DNA of 64,000 nucleotides from Chromobacterium rhizoryzae (lineage in GTDB: Bacteria; Pseudomonadota; Gammaproteobacteria; Burkholderiales; Chromobacteriaceae). A program made the position numbers and the translations under genes. Positions 33,863 through 42,998 of this stretch are shown in pieces. Below the pieces are notes generated by a model, which worked only from the letters and a program-made list of their open reading frames with translations, did not search any database and was not told where the DNA came from. Where the stretch lies: positions 3,534,001-3,598,000 of the forward strand of contig NZ_CP066126.1 of the NCBI RefSeq assembly GCF_020544465.1, given 5' to 3'. The first letter of the stretch is position 1. Each line of letters begins with the position of its first letter.

Positions 33863-34146
33863 GCTTGATTCCAGTCGCTGACTTCGGCGTAGGCGATTTG
33901 CGCGTCGCGCTGATGGCTCAGCGCGGCGATTTTGTCTTGTAGTTCCGCGGAGTCGGCGCGGCAGACTTCCAGCGCGTCGCGGTAGGCGGCGCGCAGAGCG
34001 GCGCGCGCGGCGGCGTCCAGCGCCTGAGGCTGGGTGCGCAGCAGCTCGGCCAAGAGTTGGTCCAGCGCGGCCAGGCGCTCCCAGTCGCGCTCGGCGCAGG
34101 CGCGGCGGATGGCGGCTTCCAGCGCGGCCGGCTCAGGCGGCTTCAT
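33859..34146 (-). CDS. fliT: FliT-like flagellar chaperone (LafD)
   Basis: The 95-residue protein is almost all helix and highly charged, with no motif of its own. Position between fliS and fliK, size and composition match FliT, which binds the filament cap FliD. It overlaps fliS by 14 bases and fliK by four, indicating translational coupling. Sequence alone would not identify it. Confidence 0.65.
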   Translation of the reverse strand: MKPPEPAALEAAIRRACAERDWERLAALDQLLAELLRTQPQALDAAARAALRAAYRDALEVCRADSAELQDKIAALSHQRDAQIAYAEVSDWNQA

Positions 34147-34525
34147 GCTGGTCCCGCACGCCTATCCAGCCGCCCTTGAGCTTGATCAGCAGCTGTTCCG
34201 CCTCGTCCAGCGCCGCCACGTCCAGATTGACGCTGGCGTGGTAGAGCCGGTAGGCGCAGTAGTCGTAAAGCCGCGCCAGATTGGTGACCACCTCGCCGCC
34301 GGAATCGAAGTCCAGCGCGCTGGACAGGCCGTTGAGGATGTTGATGCACTTGCTGATGCTCTCGCCCTTTTGCTCGTAGCGCTGGTTTTCCAGATGGCCG
34401 CGCGCGCGCGCCATTTCTTCCAGCAGGCCGTCGAACAGCACCAGCACCAATTGCACCGGCGAGGCGGCGTGGGTCTGCGCTTCCAGATTGACCGCGTGAT
34501 AGCTGCGGTAGGCGTCGTATTCCAC
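34133..34525 (-). CDS. fliS: Flagellin export chaperone FliS (LafC)
   Basis: The ~130-residue protein contains the FliS-type core: AYRSYHAVNLEAQTHAASPVQLVLVLFDGL followed by helices with NLARLYDYCAYRLYHASV. It binds flagellin in the cytoplasm. The GTG at 34525 is chosen because AGGAG lies eight bases before it and the product then starts near the conserved YDAYRSY segment. No flagellin gene is in the window. Confidence 0.93.
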   Translation of the reverse strand: MEYDAYRSYHAVNLEAQTHAASPVQLVLVLFDGLLEEMARARGHLENQRYEQKGESISKCINILNGLSSALDFDSGGEVVTNLARLYDYCAYRLYHASVNLDVAALDEAEQLLIKLKGGWIGVRDQHEAA

Positions 34526-34610
34526 GTTGTCGTGCTCCTGTTCTAATTCAATAGGCGGGAGGGGGTCCCTCCCGCCGAATTCTGTGCGGCCAAGCAAACC
34601 CGGGCTGGAT

Positions 34611-35954
34611 TCAGAAGGACAGCATGCCCAGAGTCTTCTGCATGTCTTCCTGCATCTTCTGCAGCTGGGTGAACTGCGTCAGATAGCGCTTGTAACTCTG
34701 GTCGTACTGGGTCTTCAGCCGCAGCTGGCGGCTATCCAGATCTTTCTGGATGCGGGATTCGGAATCCTTGCGCAGCTTGAGCAGGCCGCTGCTGCCGTTC
34801 AGCCATTTGTCCAGGTAGTCGCTGCTTTGCTTGACCACGCCGTTCTTGTTGTCGCCGTTGACGAAACGGTCCAGCGCGTCCGGCTTGTCCTTCAGAGTGT
34901 CGTTCAGCTTCTTGCTGTCCAGGCTCAGGGTGCCGTCGCGGTTGGCCTTGATGCCCAGCTGGTTCAAGGTAATGCCGTCGTATTCCTGACGCAGCAGGCC
35001 GTTGATGCCGTCTTTCAGGCTGCGGATGCCGGAGTCGCTGGCGAAGGGGCCGCCGGTCTTGCCTTCCTTGCCCGGAGCGGACAGATCGGAGATGGCGCTG
35101 GCCAGCTTGTTGTAGCTGTCGACAAAGCCTTGCACATTGCCGACGGTGTCGGCCTCGTTGCGCGACACCGACAATTGCAGCGGGGTGTCGCCGGTTTTCA
35201 TCGCCTTGCTGATGGTCAGGTTGACCCCGTCAATGCTGTCGAAAGTGTTGGACGCCTGCTTCATCTGCACGCCGGTGTCTTTATTGCCCAGCCAGACGAT
35301 GGCGTCCTGCCCCTTGGTCAGCTCCTTGGGGCTGGCGAGTCCGCTCTTCAGGCCGGCGTCGCTGACCTGGCTCAGGTCCAGCGTGACGACGCCGCTCTCG
35401 CCGGTCTTGCCGGAGGACATCACCAGCTGGCTGGCGCCGCCGTTGTTCAACACCATGGCGTTGACCTTGCCGCTGTTGCCGCTGGCGCGGTTGATGGCCA
35501 AAGCCAGCTCCGACGGAGACAGATTGCCGTCGCCGTCGCGGTCCGCGCTGCTGAGGTCCACTTCAAAGCTGTCGCTGCCCTGGCGGATGGTGATCTTGTC
35601 GCCGGCCTGGGCCTTGGCGCCGGACAGGCTGCCGAAGGACAGCTGATGGGCGGTGGCCACTTGTTCGATGAACAGCGAGTAGTTGCCCGGCTGAGCGTTG
35701 CCCTTGGCGCTGACGCTGCCGAAGCCTTCCTGGCTGATGCTAGCGCTCATCGCCACCAGGCTCTTCTTGGTGGTGATGCCACTCAGCGCGCTGCGGTAGT
35801 CTTGCAAGGCCTTTTGCAGCTTGTTCAGCGCGTCGCCGCGCGCCTGCGCCGCCTTGCTCTGATTGTCCAGCTGGTTCTGGGCGTCTTGCAGATACAGGCT
35901 GGCGGCGTTCTGGGCCAGCGCCGAGGGCGGGGTCTTGCTGAAATCGATAGCCAT
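34611..35954 (-). CDS. fliD: Flagellar filament cap protein FliD (LafB)
   Basis: This 447-residue protein has the FliD N-terminal region (IDFSKTPPSALAQNAASLYLQDAQNQ) and a C-terminal coiled coil that starts around RQLRLKTQYDQSYKRYLTQF. It caps the filament and helps flagellin fold at the tip. AAAGGA lies upstream of the ATG. It heads the fliD-fliS-fliT-fliK-fliL-fliA-motA-motB series, the same order as lafB to lafU in Vibrio parahaemolyticus. No lafA flagellin gene precedes it. Confidence 0.94.
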   Translation of the reverse strand: MAIDFSKTPPSALAQNAASLYLQDAQNQLDNQSKAAQARGDALNKLQKALQDYRSALSGITTKKSLVAMSASISQEGFGSVSAKGNAQPGNYSLFIEQVATAHQLSFGSLSGAKAQAGDKITIRQGSDSFEVDLSSADRDGDGNLSPSELALAINRASGNSGKVNAMVLNNGGASQLVMSSGKTGESGVVTLDLSQVSDAGLKSGLASPKELTKGQDAIVWLGNKDTGVQMKQASNTFDSIDGVNLTISKAMKTGDTPLQLSVSRNEADTVGNVQGFVDSYNKLASAISDLSAPGKEGKTGGPFASDSGIRSLKDGINGLLRQEYDGITLNQLGIKANRDGTLSLDSKKLNDTLKDKPDALDRFVNGDNKNGVVKQSSDYLDKWLNGSSGLLKLRKDSESRIQKDLDSRQLRLKTQYDQSYKRYLTQFTQLQKMQEDMQKTLGMLSF

Positions 35955-36085
35955 TTAGAATCCTTTCGCTGTACGCGGGCCGGAGCGCGGTCGGCGCGCC
36001 GAGATGAGATCGCCGGTATTGAGATCGACGCTAATGACTATCCCTTGCGACCGCCGGCCGGCTTTTCTTGAGCCGCCGTGAATAA

Positions 36086-36520
36086 TCACGCTCCGCGCAG
36101 CCAGGCTTGCCCGGCCAGTTCGTCGGTTTGCTTCTGTTCTTTCTTCAGCCGCAGGCGCAGCAGGCTTTCCGCCGCCTGGTCGCGCACCTGGACCATCACT
36201 TCGCGGCGCAGGCTGGCTTGCAGCAGCGCGCGCTGGCTGACCGCGGCGTCCGCCTCGGCCAGTTGCAGATCCTGCTGCTGCGAGGCCATCAGGCCCAGCA
36301 GCGCGCCCTTGTAGTCGGCGCAGTTGCGCGCCAAAGCTGGGTGGCCGGCGTCGGCGCTGGCGCCGCTCTGGCCGCAGAGCTCGCCCATGCGCAAGATGTT
36401 GCGGCGGTAGCGTTCCTGCAGCTGGCGCTTGCCTTCCACCTCGCTTTGCAAGCGATCCACGTCCTGCTGCCGCAATTGGACCATCAGGCCCAGGCGGCGC
36501 ACGTCTTCGGGCTGGCTCAT
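36086..36520 (-). CDS. fliJ: Flagellar export protein FliJ
   Basis: The 144-residue protein is a predicted long coiled coil, rich in Gln, Arg and Leu, as FliJ is. It links the FliI ATPase ring to the export gate. The call depends on its place directly after fliI (four-base overlap) and its coiled-coil nature. Confidence 0.8.
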   Translation of the reverse strand: MSQPEDVRRLGLMVQLRQQDVDRLQSEVEGKRQLQERYRRNILRMGELCGQSGASADAGHPALARNCADYKGALLGLMASQQQDLQLAEADAAVSQRALLQASLRREVMVQVRDQAAESLLRLRLKKEQKQTDELAGQAWLRGA

Positions 36521-37830
36521 GTCGCGATCATCTCCATCAAACCGTTGCGGCTGTCTTCATAGCTCGCGGCCTCGGCCGCGCCCTGGCGCAAAAAGGCTTC
36601 CAGCCTGGGCATCAGCCGCACCGCGCGGTCGGTGTCCGCGTCGGCGCCGGCGACATAGCCGCCCAAGGGGATCAGGCTGCGCACTTCCTGGTAACGGGAC
36701 CAGGCGCCGCGCGCGCCGCGCGCCGCCTCCGCGTGTTCCGCCGCGGTCAGCTGGCTCATGCAGCGGCTGACCGAGCGGCCGATGTCGATGGCCGGATAAT
36801 GGCCGCGCTCGGCCAGTTCCCGCGACAGCACGATGTGGCCATCCAGGATGGCGCGCGCGGTGTCCACCACCGGGTCTTGCTGATCGTCGCCTTCGGCCAG
36901 CACGGTGTAGATGGCGCTCATGCTGCCGGCGCCGCCCTCGCCGTTGCCCGCGCTCTCCGCCAGCGAGGGCAAGAGGCCGAACACCGACGGCGGATAACCG
37001 CGGGTGGCCGGCGGTTCGCCCAGTGCCAGCGCCACTTCGCGCTGAGCCATCGCGTAGCGGGTCAGCGAATCCACCAGCAGCAGCACATTGCGGCCCTGGT
37101 CGCGGAAATGGGCGGCGATGGTGTGGGTCAGTTCGGTGGCCTTCAGCCGCATCAGCGGCGATTCGTCGGCCGGCGCCACCACCAGCACCGCCTTGGCCAG
37201 GCCGGCTTCGCCCAGCGAGTGCTCGACGAACTCCCGCACTTCGCGGCCGCGCTCGCCGATCAGCCCCACCACCACCACGTCGGCTTCGGTGTGGCGGGTG
37301 ATCATGCCCAGCAACACGCTTTTGCCGACGCCGGAACCGGCGAACAGACCGACGCGCTGGCCGCGGCCTATGGTGAGCAGGCTGTTGATCGCGCGCACGC
37401 CCACGTCCAGCGGCGCGGACACCGGCTGTTTTTTCAAGGGATTGACTTGCGGCGGGTGGGCGGCCAGCGGCTGTTCGCCGCCAAGACGGCCCAGGCCGTC
37501 CAGCGGCTCGCCCAGGCCGTTGACGATGCGGCCCAGCCAGGACGGGCCTATCATCAGGCCGCCGCCGTCGGCGGCGGGCAGCACCCGCGCGCCGGTGGTC
37601 AGACCCACCGGCTTCTTGAACGGCATCAGGTAGGAGACTTCGCGCTTGAAGCCCACCACCTGGGCTTGCAGCCAGCCGCCGCCGGTGGTTTCGATCACGC
37701 AGCGCTGGCCGGTTTCCAGCGGACAGCCCACGCTTTCCAGCAGCAGGCCGGACGCGCCCACCAGGCGGCCGCTGACGGTGGCCACCGGCACCTCGGGCAG
37801 TTCCAGCCGTCCCAACGCCTGGCGCAGCAT
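36517..37830 (-). CDS. fliI: Flagellar export ATPase FliI
   Basis: The 437-residue ATPase resembles F1-beta. The Walker A loop GLFAGSGVGKSVLLG lies around residue 165, Walker B is NVLLLVDSLTRYAM, and GEPPATRGYPPSVF lies further on. It supplies energy for loading export substrates with FliH and FliJ. The gene follows fliH after one base. Confidence 0.97.
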   Translation of the reverse strand: MLRQALGRLELPEVPVATVSGRLVGASGLLLESVGCPLETGQRCVIETTGGGWLQAQVVGFKREVSYLMPFKKPVGLTTGARVLPAADGGGLMIGPSWLGRIVNGLGEPLDGLGRLGGEQPLAAHPPQVNPLKKQPVSAPLDVGVRAINSLLTIGRGQRVGLFAGSGVGKSVLLGMITRHTEADVVVVGLIGERGREVREFVEHSLGEAGLAKAVLVVAPADESPLMRLKATELTHTIAAHFRDQGRNVLLLVDSLTRYAMAQREVALALGEPPATRGYPPSVFGLLPSLAESAGNGEGGAGSMSAIYTVLAEGDDQQDPVVDTARAILDGHIVLSRELAERGHYPAIDIGRSVSRCMSQLTAAEHAEAARGARGAWSRYQEVRSLIPLGGYVAGADADTDRAVRLMPRLEAFLRQGAAEAASYEDSRNGLMEMIAT

Positions 37831-37833
37831 GGC

Positions 37834-38541
37834 TTAAGCCTCCGCCTCGGCCGCCGCCGGCTCGTCGGCGTCGTGTTGCAGTTGTTCGCGCACGGTGGCG
37901 ATGCAGGCCTCCAGCCGCTGCTGACAGCCGGCGTCGGCCTCGGACTCCGGCGTGCGGATCCGGCATTCACCGTGCGGCAGCTGCGCGTCGGCCACCAGCC
38001 GCCAGCGCGCGGCGCGCTCCGGCGCCAGTTCGCGGATGCGCTGGCATTCTTCGGCGTTGAGCAGGATTTCCACCTCGTCCTGCTGGTATTGGCCCGGCGG
38101 CAGCGCGGCCAGGGTTTCGTCCACCAGGTCCAGGATCTGCACCGGCTTGAGCGCCAATTCGCAGCGGATGACCTGGCGCGCCACCTTGGCCACCAGTTCC
38201 ACCACCTCGTCGCGCATCGCCGCCTGGTATTCCTCGCTGACGCGGCGCAGTTCGGCCAGCGCGGCCTCCAGCGGCCGGCCCAGGTCGGCCAGCTCGGCCA
38301 GGGCTTCGCGGCGCGCGGCCGCCTGCCCTTCCTGGCGGCCCTGCTCCAGGCCCGCGGCGTAGCCGGCCTCTCGGCCGGCGGCTTCCCCGCTGGCCAGGCC
38401 TTCGTTGTAACCGGCGTCCATGCCCTGACGGAAGCCGTCGGCGGCGGAGGCCTGGATCTGGGCGGAGTCCTGCGCGTTCAGCGGCAGGTCCAGCGCGCTG
38501 TGGATCAGCGGCGGGAAGCGGAAGGGGCGCCAGGCCTTCAC
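37834..38541 (-). CDS. fliH: Flagellar export assembly protein FliH
   Basis: This ~235-residue protein regulates FliI. A stretch of Gly-x3-Gly repeats (GYNEGLASGEAAGREAGYAAG in part) of the FliH type is followed by a coiled coil and a C-terminal domain that ends in an Ala/Glu-rich tail. The start is a GTG that overlaps the fliG stop as GTGA; no upstream ATG is in frame close to it. Confidence 0.9.
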   Translation of the reverse strand: MKAWRPFRFPPLIHSALDLPLNAQDSAQIQASAADGFRQGMDAGYNEGLASGEAAGREAGYAAGLEQGRQEGQAAARREALAELADLGRPLEAALAELRRVSEEYQAAMRDEVVELVAKVARQVIRCELALKPVQILDLVDETLAALPPGQYQQDEVEILLNAEECQRIRELAPERAARWRLVADAQLPHGECRIRTPESEADAGCQQRLEACIATVREQLQHDADEPAAAEAEA

Positions 38542-39590
38542 TCGACCACTTCCTCTGGGAACAGCTGCAGGTCGATTTCGCCGGCCTGGGCCAGCTGTTT
38601 GACCTGAGCCATGATGTCGGCGCGCACTTCTTCCACGCGGCTCAGCGGCACCGGGCCGGAGCGGCGCATCATCGCGTCGAAGTTTTGCGCCTGGCGGCGC
38701 GGCATGGTCTGGACGATGGCCTCGCGCACCGCCGGCTCCGCGCCCTTGAGCGCGATCGCCCATTGCTCCAGCGGAATGTCTTCGCTGATGCGCATCAGCA
38801 CGGCCTCGGTCTGACGCGACAGGATGAAGAAGTCGTACATGCGGGTTTCGATTTCCTCGACGATGTCCGGATCGTGGGCGCGCAGCAGTTCCATCATGCG
38901 CTGGCGGTCGCCCGGCAGGCGGTTGAGGATGTCGGCGGTCTGCTGCATGCCTTCCACCGCGGTGCTCTGGGTGTGCAGGCTTTCCAGACAGCGGTTGACC
39001 AGTTCTTCCAGCTCTTCCAGGAGTTCGCGGTCCACGTCCTTGAGCCGGGCCACGTTGACCAGCACGCTGTCGCGGCTGTCCGCCGGCAGCGCGTCCACCA
39101 CCTGGCCGGCCAGGGCCGGCGGCAGGAAGGCGAGGAACACCGCCTGCATGCGCACGTGTTCGCCGGCGATGCGGTCCGCCAGCCATTGCGGCGACACCCA
39201 TTGCAGCCGCGCCATCTTGGGACGGATGGCGTCGCCGTAAATGGTGTCCAGCACGCTGTTGGCGATGTCGCTGCCCAGCGCCAGATCCAGCGAGCGCTTG
39301 AGGAAGGCGCGGCTGGCGCCGTGCACCCCGCTCTGCTCGCGGTATTCGTCGAAGAATTTCTGAATCGTGGTCTTGACCGCGTCCACCTTGATGCCGCTCA
39401 TGCCGGACATCGCCTGGGTCACTTGCAGCAGTTCTTCGCGGCTCAGGCAGCGCAGCACGGCGGCGGCGGGCTCCTCGCCCATGCACAGCAAGAGCACGGC
39501 GGCCTGCTCGATGGTGTTCATCGCTTCGGCGGCGGGCGCGGCGGCGGCCGGCGGCAGGGCCGGCGCTACGGCGTTATTGGTTTCGTCCAT
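38538..39590 (-). CDS. fliG: Flagellar motor switch protein FliG
   Basis: The 350-residue rotor protein has an N-terminal FliF-binding domain, middle and C-terminal armadillo-like domains and a charged C-terminal helix (about 270-330) that contacts MotA. The segment AVLLLCMGEEPAAAVLRCLS is typical of its N-terminal domain. It begins with a proline/alanine-rich extension of ~20 residues. It overlaps fliF by 17 bases and fliH by four. Confidence 0.96.
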   Translation of the reverse strand: MDETNNAVAPALPPAAAAPAAEAMNTIEQAAVLLLCMGEEPAAAVLRCLSREELLQVTQAMSGMSGIKVDAVKTTIQKFFDEYREQSGVHGASRAFLKRSLDLALGSDIANSVLDTIYGDAIRPKMARLQWVSPQWLADRIAGEHVRMQAVFLAFLPPALAGQVVDALPADSRDSVLVNVARLKDVDRELLEELEELVNRCLESLHTQSTAVEGMQQTADILNRLPGDRQRMMELLRAHDPDIVEEIETRMYDFFILSRQTEAVLMRISEDIPLEQWAIALKGAEPAVREAIVQTMPRRQAQNFDAMMRRSGPVPLSRVEEVRADIMAQVKQLAQAGEIDLQLFPEEVVE

Positions 39591-41277
39591 TTTTCTGCAC
39601 CCATTGTTTGACGACTTCGGCGACGCGTTCCGGCTCTTTGGCGGCCAGGCCCTTCAGATGGTCGACCAAGACGTCGACGCTGGAGCCGGCCGGCGGCAGA
39701 TCGTAGTTTTCCAGCAGCGGCACCACCGGGCTGGCGCCGGCGCCGGCCGCGGCCAAGGCCGCCGGCTGCGGCGCGGAGGACAGCTGCGCCTGGCGCGCGG
39801 CGCGCAGGTCGGCGCCGTCCATCAGCGGATCGGGTTTCAGTTCCAGCGCTTCCGGCTGCTGGTATTCGCGCAGCTGGCGGTCGGTCAGCTGACGCAGCAT
39901 CTTCAGCAGCGGACGCGCCAGCAGCAGGTAGGCCAGCAGCAGGCCGAAGGCGTAAACGGCCCAGCGCGCGGCTTCGAACCAGGTGTCCTGCTGCATCCAG
40001 ATCGGCTCCGGCTCGGACAGCGCGGAGAAGTTGAGCGTGGACACCGCCAGGGTGTCGCCGCGCTCGGCGTGTATGCCCAGGCCGTTGCGCAGCACCTTGT
40101 CGACATTGGCCAGTTCGGCCGGCTTCCAGCCGCCCTTGGCCGGCGCGGCGGCCTGGTTCAGCACCACGGCCACGCTGAGGCGGCGCAGCGTGCCGCGCGC
40201 CTTCTTGATCTGGGTGACGCTGCGGTCGTAGGCGTATTGGCGGGTGACGGCGTTCTTGCTGTTGCCGGCTTTTTCCGAAGCCGGGCCGGAGGCGTCGGTG
40301 TTGACCGGGCGGTTGCTCAGCGAGCCGGGCACGCCCAGCGCCATTTTCTCGGTGGAGGTTTCCTCGCGCGAGGCCTCGTTGGTGACCTTGGGCGCCTCGC
40401 CGTATTTCTCGCGGGTTTCCTCGACGCGGTCGTTGTCCACGTCGGCGGTGACGCTGACCTTGAAATTGTCCTTGCCCAGCACCGGGGTCAGCAGATCGCG
40501 GACGTTTTGCAGCGCTTCCTCGCGGAAGCGGCGCGCGGCGTCGCTCTCATTGCCGCCCAACACCCCGTCGTCGCTCAGGTCCACGCGCGAGGACAGCAGA
40601 TTGCCGGCCTGGTCCACCAGGGTGACCTGGGACGGCGACAGCGTGGACACGCTGCCGGCCACCAGCTTGATCACCGCGGCCACTTGCTCGTTGCTCAGTT
40701 GCTGGCCGGGCTTGAGGGTGACCACCACCGAGGCGGAGCCCTTGTCGTTGACGGCGCCGACAAAAGACGTGGCGCGCGGCAGCGACAGATGCACGCGCGC
40801 GGCGGACACCGGCTCCAGCGCCAGAATGCTTTGCACCAGCTCGCCCTCCAGGCCGCGGCGGAAGCGCACGTCCTGGACGAACTGGCTGACGCCTAGCGGG
40901 TCGTTCTTGTCCAGCAGCTCCAGGCCGGACGGCAGCTGCGCCACCACGCCCTTGGCCGCCAGCTGCATGCGCACGCGGCCCAGCTGGCTGTCCGGCACCA
41001 GCACCTGGCCGGTTTGCGGATGGATGCGATAGGGGATTTTCTCGGCGTCCAGCACCGCCATCATGTCGGCGGCCACCACTTTTTCCTGGGCGCCGAACAC
41101 CGGCTTGTAGCTGGCGTCGTCGCGCCACAGCCACAGGCTGATCATCACGGTGAGGCCGATGGCCAGCGCGACGATGGGCAGCGCCAGGCGCAGGGAGGGT
41201 CCGGAAACGGGCCAACGGCCGCCCAGACGGGTTTGCACGGCCGCGACGCCGCTGCGGAAACGATTCAACACGGGCAT
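39574..41277 (-). CDS. fliF: Flagellar MS-ring protein FliF
   Basis: The 567-residue protein has membrane segments near residues 29-50 and 437-456, with a large periplasmic ring-building domain between them (IRPQTGQVLVPD-type region; FVQDVRFRRGLEGELVQSIL). Its C-terminal cytoplasmic tail binds FliG. It is the base on which the motor and export gate assemble. It follows fliE after 12 bases. Confidence 0.96.
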   Translation of the reverse strand: MPVLNRFRSGVAAVQTRLGGRWPVSGPSLRLALPIVALAIGLTVMISLWLWRDDASYKPVFGAQEKVVAADMMAVLDAEKIPYRIHPQTGQVLVPDSQLGRVRMQLAAKGVVAQLPSGLELLDKNDPLGVSQFVQDVRFRRGLEGELVQSILALEPVSAARVHLSLPRATSFVGAVNDKGSASVVVTLKPGQQLSNEQVAAVIKLVAGSVSTLSPSQVTLVDQAGNLLSSRVDLSDDGVLGGNESDAARRFREEALQNVRDLLTPVLGKDNFKVSVTADVDNDRVEETREKYGEAPKVTNEASREETSTEKMALGVPGSLSNRPVNTDASGPASEKAGNSKNAVTRQYAYDRSVTQIKKARGTLRRLSVAVVLNQAAAPAKGGWKPAELANVDKVLRNGLGIHAERGDTLAVSTLNFSALSEPEPIWMQQDTWFEAARWAVYAFGLLLAYLLLARPLLKMLRQLTDRQLREYQQPEALELKPDPLMDGADLRAARQAQLSSAPQPAALAAAGAGASPVVPLLENYDLPPAGSSVDVLVDHLKGLAAKEPERVAEVVKQWVQKNGRNQ

Positions 41278-41289
41278 GGTCCTCGCGGC

Positions 41290-41631
41290 TTACAGCTGCA
41301 TCTTGATCAAGTCGTCCACGGCGCCCACCACCTTATTGCGCACTTGCATCAGCATGGAGAACGACAGGCTGGCTTCCTGGCTCATCAGCATGGCGCCGAC
41401 CAGGTCGTCGCTCTTGCCGCTGTCCACATCGGCCATTTTTTCGGAGGCGGCGCGGTTCTGCGCGTCCACATCGCGGACGGCGGCGCCCATGGCGTCGGAG
41501 AAGCTGGCGGCGGAGGCCGGCTCTTCGCTGTGTTGCGGCGGCGCAATCGGCGCGCCGCGCGCCATCCCGGCCATTTCGCCGAGCATTTGCTTGCGGTCGG
41601 CATGAATCATCAAACCCAGGTTGGTCGCCAT
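41290..41631 (-). CDS. fliE: Flagellar hook-basal body protein FliE
   Basis: The ~113-residue protein ends with the FliE-type helices (MSQEASLSFSMLMQVRNKVV and DDLIKMQL). It joins the MS ring to the rod. The ATG at 41631 is preferred because AAGGA lies upstream. It is the first gene of the fliEFGHIJ operon, which reads away from the fliM operon. Confidence 0.9.
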   Translation of the reverse strand: MATNLGLMIHADRKQMLGEMAGMARGAPIAPPQHSEEPASAASFSDAMGAAVRDVDAQNRAASEKMADVDSGKSDDLVGAMLMSQEASLSFSMLMQVRNKVVGAVDDLIKMQL

Positions 41632-42100
41632 CGGAAATCCTTGTCGGGCGGTGCCCGTTATTATTGAGTGGCCAATCAAGGCCGGTTTCACGTCTGCGGC
41701 CCGCCGCGCGGCGGCGAGCGTATCGAAGCGGCAGCCCCGAGATGAGGACTTGTAACCATGCCATCATCCTGACGCCAGGATACGAGCGGCGATTTTAAAC
41801 TTTATGCTTAAACCAACAGCCGTGAATTTTCACAAACTCTGACGTGAATTTTCCCCCTTTACCCAACGGCGGCAGCCAGTAAGATGCACACTCCATAAGG
41901 TTTAGCCTGCCGTTTGCCTCCGTCCGCGAGCCGCGAATTTAGTACCTTCTAGTACAGTTCGCATCCAGCGCCGCAGAGGGCGGGCCGGCCTTGATGAACA
42001 CCAGGACGCCGCGGTTTAAGCGCCGCGCCCCTGCCGTCGCCCGCGCGCGCCGGCCGGGCGCGCCGGCGGCGCCAAGCCCACGCCTTCACCGAGAATCGAG
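41632..42100. promoter_or_regulatory. Divergent intergenic region between the fliE and fliM operons
   Basis: This 470-bp AT-rich spacer must hold promoters for both flagellar operons. It has a direct repeat of CGTGAATTTTC at 41821 and 41843, and GTACCTTCTAGTAC at about 41943, a near-palindrome. No clear sigma-54 site (TGGCAC-N5-TTGC) was found. No gene is seen. Confidence 0.55.
41821..41853. promoter_or_regulatory. Direct repeats CGTGAATTTTC, candidate regulator sites
   Basis: Two exact copies of CGTGAATTTTC (41821-41831 and 41843-41853) are spaced 22 bp, about two helical turns. They stand in the divergent promoter region of the fliE and fliM operons. The binding factor is unknown. Confidence 0.5.
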
Positions 42101-42967
42101 ATGCCAAGAGCCAGAATCATTTCGCAGCATGACGGCGCCCAATTGCCGGCTCTCGACCTGCGCACGCTGGGACGGCCGTTCCATCTGCTACCCGTCTTCG
42201 GCAAAGCCCTGCAAGAAGAGCTGGCGGATTTCCTGCAGCAAGAATTGAACCGCCGCTACCACGCGCGTTTCCACATCCGCGCGCTGGAACAGACGCAACC
42301 GGCCGCCGACGAGCGCCGCTGGCTGTGGCACGCGCTGGACGGCTGCCAGCTGGGCAGCCATATCGAACGGCCATTGTTGCTGCGCTTGCTGGACTACCGC
42401 TTCGGCGCGCCGACGGCGCAGCCGGACGCCGACGCCGCCGCGCCGGCGGAAACCGAAACCGAACGCCGGCTGGCGCGCAGCCTGGCGGAACGGCTGCTGC
42501 CGCGGCTGCTGCAATGCGTTTTGCGCCTGGACCGCCAAGCCGGCGGCCTGCCGCCCGGCCCGGCCGACTGCGCGCCGCTGCCCTTCGTGCCGCCCGGCAC
42601 CGGGGTCTGGGAGATACGCCTGGACATCGGCGACGGCGAGCACGCCGTCGGCGCGCTGCGCCTGCAACTGGACGCCGCCTGCTTCGAACGGCTGCTGAAA
42701 AACCTGTCCGGCCGCCGCGACAGCGCCGACGCCCAGGCCGCGCCGGCGGACACCTTCCGCGAGCGGCTGCGGGTGCGGCTGCAAGCGCGGCTGCTGGACC
42801 GCGAAATGGCGCTGGGCGACATCATGGACCTGCGCCCCGGCAGCGTGCTGCCGGTGACGCTGCAGGCCAGGAGCGAAGTGCTGGTCGGCGCTTCGCGGCT
42901 GTTCGACGCCGAAGTGGCCGAGCAGCACGGCAAGCTGTGCCTGACCGGCTTTGTCGCCAGCGAATGA
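42101..42967 (+). CDS. fliM: Flagellar motor switch protein FliM, lateral type
   Basis: The 288-residue protein has a C-terminal SpoA/FliM domain (MALGDIMDLRPGSVLPVTL) that pairs with FliN. The middle domain is weakly conserved. It is shorter than the usual ~330 residues and lacks the N-terminal CheY-binding peptide (LSQxEIDALL). The first residues (MPRARIISQHDG) bear no resemblance to it. GAGAATCGAG precedes the ATG. It heads the fliMNPQR-flhBA operon. Confidence 0.88.
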   Translation: MPRARIISQHDGAQLPALDLRTLGRPFHLLPVFGKALQEELADFLQQELNRRYHARFHIRALEQTQPAADERRWLWHALDGCQLGSHIERPLLLRLLDYRFGAPTAQPDADAAAPAETETERRLARSLAERLLPRLLQCVLRLDRQAGGLPPGPADCAPLPFVPPGTGVWEIRLDIGDGEHAVGALRLQLDAACFERLLKNLSGRRDSADAQAAPADTFRERLRVRLQARLLDREMALGDIMDLRPGSVLPVTLQARSEVLVGASRLFDAEVAEQHGKLCLTGFVASE

Positions 42968-42998
42968 CTCCACAAACACAGAACAAGCAAGGATTAGC

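Noticed and set aside
33356..33881. Plus-strand frames opposite fliK
   Set aside because: They mirror the Ala/Pro-rich low-complexity part of fliK and have no independent support.
35955..36085. Sigma-28 promoter upstream of fliD
   Set aside because: No pair of TAAA- and GCCGATAA-like boxes with proper spacing was found in the 130-bp gap.
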